Under the pieces are notes generated by a model. That model saw only the letters and a program-made list of their open reading frames with translations, searched no databases and was not told where the DNA came from. From IMG/VR virus record IMGVR_UViG_3300028837_000222, positions 1 to 31,041 of that record: a stretch of 31,041 bases of DNA; one strand, given 5' to 3'. Within the stretch, counting starts at the first letter, position 1. Every line of letters begins with the position of its first letter. Positions 1-5,265 of this stretch are shown here, piece after piece. The DNA is from a virus. The position numbers were made by a program, and so were the translations under genes.

Positions 1-114
1 GAGCTGGGGCAACAAGGCTTCTGTATATTTCCTGACGGGAATGAATGTGATGAGTGGGACTTCTATAATGGCTTGTGTTCGTACAACCCGGGTCCCTTCA
101 GGCGAATTCGATAG
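1..114 (+). CDS. DUF333-domain protein, C-terminal end (partial)
   Basis: The reading frame is open from the left edge to a TAG at 112-114, giving 37 residues. The stretch GFCIFPDGNECDEWDFYNGL followed by Cys matches the conserved end of the DUF333 family (putative hemolysin-like, small secreted or lipoprotein domains), whose hallmark is a Cys-x-Phe-Pro-Asp-Gly-x-x-Cys-x-x-Trp pattern. The start and any signal peptide lie outside the window. DUF333 proteins have no established biochemical role. In a phage this would be an accessory (moron-like) gene, or the window edge may touch host-like DNA. Confidence 0.65.
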   Translation, partial: ELGQQGFCIFPDGNECDEWDFYNGLCSYNPGPFRRIR

Positions 115-150
115 ATTCTTGCCTGGCTGCAAAAGAACAAAGGAGGAACG

Positions 151-342
151 ATGACACTGAATGACATACTGCTTGTAATGCTTGCAGTGTCAATACTTAT
201 ATTAGCCTGGTTGACTGATAACAACTATCAGGTGAAAGTCCACAGGCACAAATATCTCAACAGAACTTACAAACGCTGGGTATGGCAAGGAGTTATCCAT
301 ATCCGAATTGGGAAAATATTAATTACCTTATGGAAGGAGTGA
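151..342 (+). CDS. Small single-span membrane protein
   Basis: This 63-residue protein has a strong ribosome binding site (AAAGGAGG, about 5 nt before the ATG). Residues 5-21 (DILLVMLAVSILILAWL) form one hydrophobic segment. The rest is basic and rich in Trp, Tyr and His, so the tail probably faces the cytoplasm. It is the first of a tightly packed + strand run, and its stop is 3 nt before the next start. I do not recognise a family. It could be a superinfection or host-interaction factor, but nothing in the sequence shows this. Confidence 0.6.
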   Translation: MTLNDILLVMLAVSILILAWLTDNNYQVKVHRHKYLNRTYKRWVWQGVIHIRIGKILITLWKE

Positions 343-345
343 CAA

Positions 346-591
346 ATGAACCAACAAGAAAGGGATATTATACAACACGTTGCTGAGTTTTGGGAGAATG
401 AACAAGAATATGCCGGACGCATGGAAACGTGGTGCTTCTATTGCGGTGAATATCAGGGAGAGAAAGCTAACGAAAACAACCACAAGATAGATTGTTTACA
501 CCTTCAAGCGTTGGATTTACTAAGTACATGCCAGGTGTGCGGAAGTGGATGTTGTCTAAACCCACTACACGACATCAAGGAGGACAAATGA
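346..591 (+). CDS. Small Cys-rich, probably zinc-binding protein
   Basis: The protein is 81 residues long with an acidic, polar N-terminus. It has a CFYC pair near residues 30-33 and a second cluster, CQVCGSGCC, near residues 62-70, plus His/Cys residues between them. That is consistent with one or two small zinc knuckles. The ribosome binding site is GGAAGGAGTG before ATG 346. The last codon overlaps the next start in an ATGA junction at 588-591, which implies translational coupling. No family is recognised; small zinc-ribbon proteins of this type are common in phage early regions. Confidence 0.6.
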   Translation: MNQQERDIIQHVAEFWENEQEYAGRMETWCFYCGEYQGEKANENNHKIDCLHLQALDLLSTCQVCGSGCCLNPLHDIKEDK

Positions 592-863
592 TCAAATCAC
601 AAAATGTTACTAATTCAGTCACAAATCGTGATTCGACTAAGTGTTTATGCCCTTGCCCCGATTACATTCAATGGAAAGATAGAGGCACTCACACGCAACT
701 ACTCAAAGGATTTGGTATTACCCTGCATGGAAAGAAAGCGACTATCAGTTGCGAAAAGTGCGGACAAGGATTGTGTGGCGATTGCGTAATATGGCTCATC
801 GTTGAAGAGCCTGAATATGCCTCAACTCCACTATGCCCCACCTGTGCGGAGGTGACGAAATGA
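588..863 (+). CDS. Small zinc-ribbon-like phage protein
   Basis: The frame is open further upstream (from 492), but the ATG at 588 is preceded by AAGGAGG and overlaps the previous stop as ATGA, so I take 588 as the start (91 residues). Three Cys pairs are visible: CLCPC near residue 17, CEKCGQGLCGDC around residues 55-66, and CPTC near the end. Together they could build two zinc sites. The stop overlaps the next gene at 860-863. The function is unknown; the layout (several CxxC pairs, very short loops) suggests a nucleic-acid or protein-binding zinc ribbon rather than an enzyme. Confidence 0.6.
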   Translation: MIKSQNVTNSVTNRDSTKCLCPCPDYIQWKDRGTHTQLLKGFGITLHGKKATISCEKCGQGLCGDCVIWLIVEEPEYASTPLCPTCAEVTK

Positions 864-1048
864 CAAGCGACAAAGAGCGGCTTGACTGGATACAAAACTC
901 TTACGACATGTGCAAGATTGAGCTGCTTGTTCTTATGAAGGCAAACGCAGAACTGGAAGCCGAGAACGCAAGGATTACAGACGCTTATAAACTCTTGATT
1001 GACAAGCTGAACGAAAAAGATCAAGACGAGATAAACATCTCACCATAA
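860..1048 (+). CDS. Small coiled-coil protein
   Basis: The start is taken at ATG 860, which overlaps the previous TGA and follows GGAGGTG at 848-854. This gives 62 residues. The centre (KANAELEAENARITDAYKLL) is a Leu/Ala/Glu heptad stretch typical of short coiled-coil phage proteins. A very similar segment (AELEAENAKLREQNDQL) occurs near the C-terminus of the gene at 1970-2401, so the two may share an origin. No catalytic motif is visible and the function is unknown. Confidence 0.55.
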   Translation: MTSDKERLDWIQNSYDMCKIELLVLMKANAELEAENARITDAYKLLIDKLNEKDQDEINISP

Positions 1049-1059
1049 AGGAGAGAACG

Positions 1060-1776
1060 ATGAAAAGAATTACAGTTGATTTAGTAATGAGCTACGAACC
1101 CTGCGATCCACCATACACCAGGCAATACGTAGAAGAATTATTCGCTGGCAAGAAGTGGATGCTACCTAAAACTGTATTGAAGATTGATATTCCAGCAGAA
1201 GATAAGTTATGGCTGTTAATTAGGGATGATTTTATCTCTGAGAAAAACCTGAGACTCTTTGCTTGTGATTGCGCTGAAAGAGTATTACATCTTTACGAAA
1301 AAGAATACGATAATCCTGCCCCCAGAAAAGCGATTGAAGTTGCTAGACTTTACGCAAACGGAGAAGCCACGCAAGAAGAATTAGCTGCTGCTAGGGCTGC
1401 TGGGGATGCTTGGGCTGCTTGGGCTGCTTGGGATGCTGCTGGGGCTGCTAAGGCTGCTGCTAGGGCTGCTGGGGATGCTTGGGATGCTGCTTGGGATGCT
1501 GCTAGGGATGCTGCTGGGGCTGCTAAGGCTGCTGCTAGGGCTGCTGGGGCTGCTAAGGCTGCTGCTTGGGATGCTGCTGGGGCTGCTGCTGGGGCTGCTG
1601 GGGCTGCTGCTGGGGCTGCTTGGGCTGCTGCTTGGGCTGCTGCTTGGGATGCTGCTAGGGATGCTGCTTGGGATGCTGCTGGGGATGCTGCTAGGGATGC
1701 TGCTAGGGATGCTGCTAGGGATGCTGAACGTCAATGGCAACTAGAGAGGCTAGAATATTATCTGCGAGGAGGATAA
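1060..1776 (+). CDS. Imm5-like protein with long Ala-rich (W/R/G/K)(D/A)A repeat
   Basis: The protein is 238 residues long with ribosome binding site AAAGGAGAG before ATG 1060. Residues 1-108 are ordinary sequence. They include a segment LRLFACDCAERVLHLYEKEY followed by PRKAIEVARLYANGEAT, which resembles the putative immunity protein (Imm-5-like) family often seen in phage and uncultured-bacterial genomes. Residues 109-222 consist almost only of Ala with Trp, Arg, Gly, Lys or Asp every three to four positions, as expected for a long alpha helix with one decorated face. The tail (ERQWQLERLEYYLRGG) is ordinary again. The last 43 bases overlap the truncated toxin-like gene at 1734. The Imm5 link is from memory of the family pattern; the function is not established. 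Confidence 0.6.
   Translation: MKRITVDLVMSYEPCDPPYTRQYVEELFAGKKWMLPKTVLKIDIPAEDKLWLLIRDDFISEKNLRLFACDCAERVLHLYEKEYDNPAPRKAIEVARLYANGEATQEELAAARAAGDAWAAWAAWDAAGAAKAAARAAGDAWDAAWDAARDAAGAAKAAARAAGAAKAAAWDAAGAAAGAAGAAAGAAWAAAWAAAWDAARDAAWDAAGDAARDAARDAARDAERQWQLERLEYYLRGG
1384..1725 (+). repeat. Low-complexity codon repeat, GCT-dominated
   Basis: In the coding frame this stretch uses almost only six codons: GCT, GAT, TGG, AGG, GGG and AAG. Units are 9 or 12 bases long (GCT GCT NGG GMT). The differences between units are almost all at the first base of the NGG codon (T, A or G) or the middle base of the GMT codon. Alanine is GCT throughout, although the same protein uses mixed Ala codons outside the repeat. 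This uniformity at the DNA level points to recent expansion by slippage or unequal recombination. It also leaves long open frames in other registers (1381-1740 on the - strand, 1406-1744 on +) that are by-products. Confidence 0.9.
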
Positions 1777-1922
1777 AAGACAAGGACAAAACCTGGAGAA
1801 TTATCTATCATATCGCAGATGATGTTATTGTTGTTTTGGAAGTATTTTCAAAGAAATCAAAAGAGACCCCAAAATATATAAAGGAGAACAGCAAAAAGCG
1901 CTTGAAAGAATTCAAATCATAA
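1734..1922 (+). pseudogene. N-terminally truncated Gp49/HigB-type toxin remnant
   Basis: The 62-residue frame contains DKTWRIIYHIADDVIVVLEV followed by FSKKSKETP and a Lys-rich end. This is the C-terminal half of the phage-derived Gp49-like / HigB-type toxin family (RelE superfamily), which normally spans about 100-115 residues. The first half is missing. The frame is closed by TGA at 1725-1727, just where the Ala repeat ends, and ATG 1734 has no convincing ribosome binding site. An AGGAGG at about 1767-1772 is followed by no standard start codon. The gene therefore looks decapitated, with the repeat-bearing gene abutting it. It sits next to a matching, also damaged antitoxin at 1970. Confidence 0.6.
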
Positions 1923-1969
1923 ATACACCTACATATTAAATATATACACATATTGCAAGCGGAGAAAAC

Positions 1970-2401
1970 ATGAACAGCAAGCGGAGAAAAGAACTTGAAG
2001 CCAAAGGTTGGAAGTTTGGCGGGGTGGAGGATTTCCTCGGTCTGACAGATGAAGAATTGGAGTACATTGAAGTAAAAATCACCCTCAGCGAGATGGTGAA
2101 GGATTACCGTGAAAGCAGAGGATTAACACAGGTTGATGCTGCATGGGAAAGGCACAGCGATAGCATGTGCGCAGGATGGCTGTTGCTACCAGATAAAGAC
2201 GAGGATTTATTTACAATTATAAAAAGGTATCTAAATCCCCCCCGTGGATGCAAAGAGATTGTCGCAGAGCTAGAAGCAGAGAACGCAAAGCTAAGAGAGC
2301 AGAACGACCAGCTAGTGTTTGCTACTGAGCTTTTAGTCAAAGAGATCAACGCCCTCAAAGAGACTGCGGTACGCAACACAGGAGCAAGCAATGGCTTATG
2401 A
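1970..2401 (+). CDS. Chimeric protein: HigA-type antitoxin N-terminus fused to unrelated phage tail
   Basis: The 143-residue product starts like the XRE-type antitoxins paired with Gp49/HigB toxins (KRRKELEAKGWKFGGVEDFL, then GLTDEELEYIEVK, then RESRGLTQVDAA, the first helix of the DNA-binding domain). At about residue 58 the HTH breaks off. It is replaced by WERHSDSMCAGWLLLP and a stretch of unrelated phage type, ending in a coiled coil (AELEAENAKLREQNDQL). The DNA-binding turn and recognition helix are missing, so it should not work as a normal antitoxin. A direct repeat (GCAAGCGGAGAAAA) occurs just before and just after the start codon. One of the five palindromic sites of this window lies at 2364-2381. 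Confidence 0.6.
   Translation: MNSKRRKELEAKGWKFGGVEDFLGLTDEELEYIEVKITLSEMVKDYRESRGLTQVDAAWERHSDSMCAGWLLLPDKDEDLFTIIKRYLNPPRGCKEIVAELEAENAKLREQNDQLVFATELLVKEINALKETAVRNTGASNGL
2364..2381. promoter_or_regulatory. Palindromic 18-mer site d (parS-like)
   Basis: CTGCGGTACGCAACACAG differs at 3 of 18 bases from the palindromic consensus CTGCGTTACGTAACGCAG derived from five copies in this window. It lies inside the 3' end of the chimeric antitoxin gene. See the copies at 3119, 3496, 13322 and 27819. Confidence 0.4.
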
Positions 2402-2576
2402 TCCTTACCTCACTGTGGCGGAAATAACGGCTATCCTGGGAGTTACCAGGCAGCGGGTCCACCAGATCATCAAAGATCATTCCCTGGTCCATATCAAAAA
2501 GGGCCCAATCATCCTGGTTGAGAAAAAGTCTTTCCAGGAATATAAACAGAAGAGGCTCAACCGGGGAATAGGCTAG
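2391..2576 (+). CDS. Small helix-turn-helix DNA-binding protein
   Basis: The 61-residue protein starts inside the end of the previous gene, with AGGAG 8 nt before the ATG. The segment LTVAEITAILGVTRQRVHQI is a clean helix-turn-helix, followed by a short wing (IKKGPIILVEKKSFQEY) as in excisionase/MerR-like small phage regulators. It probably binds DNA as a transcription factor or recombination directionality factor. The neighbours are small accessory genes on the same strand, so it may control this + strand block. Confidence 0.75.
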   Translation: MAYDPYLTVAEITAILGVTRQRVHQIIKDHSLVHIKKGPIILVEKKSFQEYKQKRLNRGIG

Positions 2577-2582
2577 TATAAA

Positions 2583-2771
2583 ATGGAAAATAATGGATTC
2601 TCAGATTGCGAAATATGCAAAGGAGTCGGGTGGCTCCGAGAGGATCTGGAAGTATTTGAAGAAGGCTTTGGGCGATTAGCTCCATGTGAATGCAACCTGG
2701 AAGCGTTAGCAAAGCTTGAAGAAGAGAAACCCCCGGACCCAGATCTTAGCTGGACAGAATGGACCGAATAG
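2583..2771 (+). CDS. Small zinc-binding protein resembling a helicase-loader N-terminus
   Basis: This is a 62-residue protein with CEICKGVGWLRED near residue 9 and CEC near residue 35, separated by FGRLAP. The spacing C-x2-C-x-G-x-G ... F-G-x(4)-C-x-C is like the small zinc domain found ahead of the ATPase in DnaC/IstB-type helicase loaders. Here it stands alone without any ATPase. The C-terminus is acidic and ends in WTEWTE. The role is unknown; a protein-protein adaptor in replication would fit the resemblance but is an inference. Confidence 0.55.
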   Translation: MENNGFSDCEICKGVGWLREDLEVFEEGFGRLAPCECNLEALAKLEEEKPPDPDLSWTEWTE

Positions 2772-2809
2772 AAAAAGAAATTCAAACAAAGCTACAACAG
2801 GAGGAATGA

Positions 2810-2989
2810 ATGACTGAAGGAATTGGAGTAATAATTTTTATTGTGTTGTTCTTTTTGTGGCTTGGTTGTGCATCAACTAGAGCAACGGAATTGGGAGCCT
2901 GGGGAAAAGCCAAGCATATTGAGGAAGGTGGATGTAATGACCCCGATTGCTATACTTGTAAAAAGCATAGGCTAAGAAAGGAGGAATGA
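2810..2989 (+). CDS. Small membrane protein with C-terminal Cys/His cluster
   Basis: The ATG at 2810 follows ACAGGAGGAATGA and gives 59 residues. Residues 5-22 (IGVIIFIVLFFLWLGCAS) are a transmembrane segment. The tail carries CNDPDCYTCKKH, a compact Cys/His cluster that could bind a metal. It ends in a second copy of the GGAGGAATGAATGA junction that also precedes it, so the neighbouring small genes are translationally coupled. No family is recognised. Confidence 0.55.
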   Translation: MTEGIGVIIFIVLFFLWLGCASTRATELGAWGKAKHIEEGGCNDPDCYTCKKHRLRKEE

Positions 2990-3118
2990 ATGATGAAGCA
3001 TCAATGGACTAGATTCAAATATAAGCTGCTCTCCTGGGGGAAGCTAATAAAGTTCTGGATTGAAAGAATTGCAGCCAAGATCAAATATGTCAGAATACGC
3101 ATAAAATATAAGCTGTAG
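2990..3118 (+). CDS. Very small basic protein
   Basis: The frame runs from ATG 2990 (AAGGAGG 9 bases upstream) to TAG 3116-3118 and encodes 42 residues rich in Lys, Arg, Trp and Ile (for example WIERIAAKIKYVRIRIKYKL). It can be drawn as an amphipathic, strongly basic helix that might contact membrane or nucleic acid. It is the last + strand gene before the convergent - strand block. Its reality rests mainly on the good ribosome binding site. Confidence 0.45.
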   Translation: MMKHQWTRFKYKLLSWGKLIKFWIERIAAKIKYVRIRIKYKL

Positions 3119-3136
3119 CTGCGTTACGCAACGCTG
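3119..3136. promoter_or_regulatory. Palindromic 18-mer site a (parS-like), intergenic
   Basis: CTGCGTTACGCAACGCTG lies exactly in the short gap where the + and - strand gene blocks converge. It differs from the palindromic consensus at 2 of 18 bases. This intergenic copy cannot be explained by coding constraint. Confidence 0.5.
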
Positions 3137-3154
3137 TTAATCTGCCGGAATGTC

Positions 3155-3784
3155 TCATCCATTGTTTTCCTCATCTAGTTGGAATCTTTCTAATTTAAGT
3201 GTTTTGGATCGTTCGTTTACTTTATCAATCAATTCCTCAAACCATAATCTTATCTGTGGATCAGCCCGGGGATCGTCTCGCACCATTTCCAGCTTCTCTA
3301 ATCCGGTCTGCAAGCGGTAAATCCAGGGCGGTGTTGCGTCCATCGTTTTATTACCACGCCAGGCAAGAATTTGATCCACTGAAGGACCCCTGCCCTCTGC
3401 TTCATACATCGCTACCGATTCCCACAGCATTTGATTTGCTTTATCCTTGCCGGCAGGAATGATATTTCTCCAATGGGAGAACTTCAGGAAGGGAACTGCG
3501 TTGCGTAACGCAGTGTCAACAACAGCAGCAACCCTTTCCCGATCCCGAACCGTGTGCATAGAAATTGAATAAATCTCCCCAACCACCTTCCGTATCGCCG
3601 CCTTAGAATACTCTGGATGATACAGTTCCTGCAGCTCCATTGATAGCTCGCCGCTGCCCCAATAAGCCTCTTCTTGCATCTGCGCTAGGTTTCTATGCTT
3701 ATCTAACAGATCGGTTGAGGCCAGAGCGATGATCGCCTTAGATTGCTCCTCTGTGGGTCTGGGATTTGTAATAGCTTTTGTCAT
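3155..3784 (-). CDS. Phage protein of unknown function with HTH-like segment
   Basis: The protein is 209 residues long, with start ATG 3784 preceded by AAAAGG. A helical stretch near residues 64-82 (IRKVVGEIYSISMHTVRDR) has the look of a helix-turn-helix. It is followed by a Trp-rich region (FSHWRNIIPAGKDKANQML) and an acidic/basic alternating C-terminus. I do not recognise the family; a DNA-binding role is inferred only from the HTH-like pattern. It is the last gene of the leftward early transcript, directly behind the structured non-coding region. Site b of the palindromic motif is embedded in its codons (TALRNAV). Confidence 0.6.
   Translation of the reverse strand: MTKAITNPRPTEEQSKAIIALASTDLLDKHRNLAQMQEEAYWGSGELSMELQELYHPEYSKAAIRKVVGEIYSISMHTVRDRERVAAVVDTALRNAVPFLKFSHWRNIIPAGKDKANQMLWESVAMYEAEGRGPSVDQILAWRGNKTMDATPPWIYRLQTGLEKLEMVRDDPRADPQIRLWFEELIDKVNERSKTLKLERFQLDEENNG
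3496..3513. promoter_or_regulatory. Palindromic 18-mer site b (parS-like)
   Basis: Read on the - strand this is CTGCGTTACGCAACGCAG, only one base away from the perfect palindrome CTGCGTTACGTAACGCAG. It is the best copy in the window. It is 377 bp from the intergenic copy at 3119 and lies within the coding sequence of the 3155-3784 gene. Confidence 0.5.
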
Positions 3785-3805
3785 TTAATAACCTTTTCTA
3801 AAATA

Positions 3806-4003
3806 AAGGGGCGCATTACCCAAGATTACAGCCAGCACCACACTTGACGGGTTACTCGGTTGAAGTTGAGGTATTAGCGCATTTTTGTGTTTCAGCGGAT
3901 GCTTCCTCCGTGTGTTTTTTCTCACCAACACACCTACTTGGCTGGGCTATGGATTCTCTGTTACCACCTTGTTATACCCGCTGGTTTCCCGAATGCGCCC
4001 CTT
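3806..4003 (-). ncRNA. Candidate structured RNA closed by a 12-bp helix
   Basis: The stretch 3785-4074 has no credible gene. On the - strand, AAGGGGCGCATT (4003-3992) pairs perfectly with AATGCGCCCCTT (3817-3806), closing about 174 nt. Inside are further helices: GTGTGTT/AACACAC with a 10-nt loop, CGGA/TCCG with a 7-nt loop, CCAGC/GCTGG plus GGGT/ACCC, and AAGT-AGGT against ACCT-ACTT. A third copy of AATGCGC (3883-3877) could compete for the same 5' strand, which would allow a switch. It lies in transcription order between the zinc protein gene (4075-4371) and the 3155-3784 gene. The family is unknown. It could be a cis-acting leader of the 3155-3784 gene or a processed phage RNA. Confidence 0.5.
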
Positions 4004-4005
4004 AA

Positions 4006-4068
4006 TGGAGTAGGGGGTACTCGAAACCCCGTCCAGTCTTTATGACCTGTCGATTGCCTGTCTACCCC
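4006..4068 (-). ncRNA. tRNA-like mini-fold (acceptor stem and perfect T arm)
   Basis: On the - strand, GGGGTAG (4068-4062) can pair with CTACTCC (4013-4007) over 7 bp with one G-U pair. Immediately inside its 3' strand is GGGGT-TTCGAGT-ACCCC (4030-4014), a perfect 5-bp T stem with a canonical 7-nt T loop (TTCRANY). A discriminator-like A follows and no CCA is encoded. Only 31 nt remain for D and anticodon arms, which is too short for a normal bacterial tRNA. The best internal hairpin is GGTC-ATAAA-GACT. I therefore call it tRNA-like (a D-arm-less or decayed tRNA, or a processing/tRNA-mimic module), not a functional tRNA. It begins 6 nt after the preceding stop and ends 2 nt before the structured RNA. 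Confidence 0.45.
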
Positions 4069-4074
4069 GCTTTA

Positions 4075-4371
4075 TCAAACTTTCCTTTTCATTTTTGTAA
4101 TTACGCCTCTGAGTGCGTTCCTGCTTCTTTCTGTCGCTTTGCGTTTTTCCTGTTCTGAGTCATGCCTTACCCGACAAATCGCTAGTTCATCTTTGAGTTT
4201 TTCTTCTTCGGACTTTCCTATATAATGCTGGCCGTGTCCATTTGGGCAAAAGAAGGATTTATGATCTTTGAGCCGTTTGTCTCTGTGGCTTTTTAGCATA
4301 GCAAATACCAGCCCACAATTGGCACAAGTCTCTATTACAAATTCTGAAGATAACCATATTTTTTGATTCAT
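4075..4371 (-). CDS. Phage zinc-finger / coiled-coil protein
   Basis: I choose ATG 4371, which has GGAG upstream and overlaps the preceding TGA (ATGA). This gives 98 residues (MNQKIW...). It contains CANCG near residue 14 and CPNGHGQHY near residue 40, which together could bind zinc, then a basic coiled coil (EEEKLKDELAICRVRHDSEQ). This layout is frequent in small phage proteins that pair a zinc finger with a charged helix. The function is unknown. Its stop lies just 6 nt before the tRNA-like fold. Confidence 0.6.
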   Translation of the reverse strand: MNQKIWLSSEFVIETCANCGLVFAMLKSHRDKRLKDHKSFFCPNGHGQHYIGKSEEEKLKDELAICRVRHDSEQEKRKATERSRNALRGVITKMKRKV

Positions 4372-4472
4372 TCGTTTTCTCCTTTCTTGGCAGCGGCTAA
4401 TAAGCAAGCACAGAAAAAGCCCAACCAAAAGATTATTGATCCAAAGCAAATCGAAGTTAATACATCCATCAT
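4368..4472 (-). CDS. Very small membrane protein (LGFF type)
   Basis: The frame from ATG 4472 to TGA 4368 encodes 34 residues. One transmembrane segment is followed by LGFFCACLLAAAKKGENE. The protein at 7990-8130 has the matching end LGFFTAALLAAAKRGEHD, which strongly supports both as real related genes. AAGGAGTGA lies just ahead. The start overlaps the previous stop (4469-4472), and the stop overlaps the next start (4368-4371), so three genes are coupled. The function is unknown. Confidence 0.6.
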   Translation of the reverse strand: MMDVLTSICFGSIIFWLGFFCACLLAAAKKGENE

Positions 4473-4684
4473 TCACTCCTTAGTTTTGCGATCCTGCATA
4501 CGGTTGATTTATGTACTCCATATTCGTCTGCGATACGCTGTGATCCCTTTATTCCTTCCTGCCATTCCTGCCAAATCATTTCATGGAAAACTTCTTTGTG
4601 TTCTCGATTGAGTATCTTTTCACGCTCGTGGTCAACCTTCCTTAATAGCCACCAATCTTTCCTGAAGTTTTCTGCGATGCTCAT
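4469..4684 (-). CDS. Small HTH protein (homeodomain/resolvase-like)
   Basis: ATG 4684 is favoured over ATG 4690 because AGGAGG at 4692-4697 is 7 nt from it but only 1 nt from the upstream ATG. The protein has 71 residues. The C-terminal segment GSQRIADEYGVHKSTVCRIA is a helix-turn-helix of the type found in resolvase or transposase C-termini. The N-terminal part is basic, with several Trp. It is likely a DNA-binding regulator; no catalytic domain is present. Confidence 0.6.
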   Translation of the reverse strand: MSIAENFRKDWWLLRKVDHEREKILNREHKEVFHEMIWQEWQEGIKGSQRIADEYGVHKSTVCRIAKLRSE

Positions 4685-4686
4685 CT

Positions 4687-4887
4687 TCATTCCTCCTGTT
4701 GTAGCCCTATCTGGAGTTTTGGCAGTAGTGACGCAAAAACCTCTAACTCTTGAAGTGTAAACGTAAATATATCGCTAACATGCTTGCTCTTTTCTCTTCT
4801 TATATAACATTGTGGAACATCATTTTTGACAAAACCAATCTCTATATTGTCTGTATTAATTCTAAATTGAATGTCTTGGCAAATCAT
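4687..4887 (-). CDS. Small hypothetical phage protein
   Basis: This 66-residue protein has a good ribosome binding site (AAGGAGGATG, 6 nt spacing). No cysteine cluster, membrane segment or HTH is visible. The pattern looks like a small alpha/beta fold (FRINTDNIEIGFV ... FTFTLQELEVFASLLPKLQ). It is coupled to the following HTH gene through the ATGA at 4687-4690. The function is unknown. Confidence 0.5.
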   Translation of the reverse strand: MICQDIQFRINTDNIEIGFVKNDVPQCYIRREKSKHVSDIFTFTLQELEVFASLLPKLQIGLQQEE

Positions 4888-4980
4888 TTACATCCTCCTT
4901 GCAAACAGTATCTCCACCCGGTATCATTCTGTCTGGATATCCCAAGAATATAATCACCCATAACTTACCCGTTGGAAAGT

Positions 4981-5265
4981 TCACCCGTCCACCCCCTCAA
5001 AGTTTGACAACATCATACATTTAGGACAATCAACCGGTAATCCCATATTATTCCAAATAAACCCATTACCGCCACACTCTGAACAAGGCTCATCCTCTGC
5101 GGTGTTGGCGGTGAGGGCTTTGTCTATTTCACAAGCAACTTCGTTAAATGTTTCAGCCCAAATAACATCCGGAGAACCATCAAGTTGATATAGTGTTCTC
5201 GTAAAGAGGTTGAGTATTTCTAGTATCTTTTCAATGCGCTGTTCAGGTGTTAGTTTCGAGTTCAT
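4981..5265 (-). CDS. Small protein with C-terminal zinc knuckle
   Basis: The protein is 94 residues long and starts inside the stop of sbcC (ATGA at 5262-5265). The N-terminal two thirds are helical. The C-terminus has CSECGGNGFIWNN and CPKC, a DnaJ-like zinc knuckle (C-x2-C-G-x-G ... C-x2-C). It is probably a structural zinc site used in protein or nucleic-acid contacts. Position and coupling suggest co-expression with SbcC. No named family is assigned. Confidence 0.55.
   Translation of the reverse strand: MNSKLTPEQRIEKILEILNLFTRTLYQLDGSPDVIWAETFNEVACEIDKALTANTAEDEPCSECGGNGFIWNNMGLPVDCPKCMMLSNFEGVDG

Noticed and set aside
1381-1740. Long - strand frame rich in Ser and Pro opposite the Ala repeat, and a + strand Leu/Gly frame at 1406-1744
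   Set aside because: Both are automatic products of the GCT/NGG/GAT codon repeat, with no ribosome binding site or independent composition.
2759-2809. 16-residue frame MDRIEKEIQTKLQQEE ahead of the 59-residue membrane protein
   Set aside because: It lacks a ribosome binding site of its own and is too short; it is probably only the leader carrying the next gene's GGAGG.
4006-4068. Calling this a functional tRNA (anticodon CAT or TAA) or a tmRNA
   Set aside because: Only 31 nt lie between acceptor and T arm, no 5-bp anticodon stem with a U33 loop can be drawn, and there is no tmRNA tag frame or pseudoknot series.
4886-4962. 25-residue frame in the 4888-4980 gap, ending at the ATG of the 4687-4887 gene
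   Set aside because: No Shine-Dalgarno before its ATG and no recognisable pattern; the gap otherwise shows nothing I can support.
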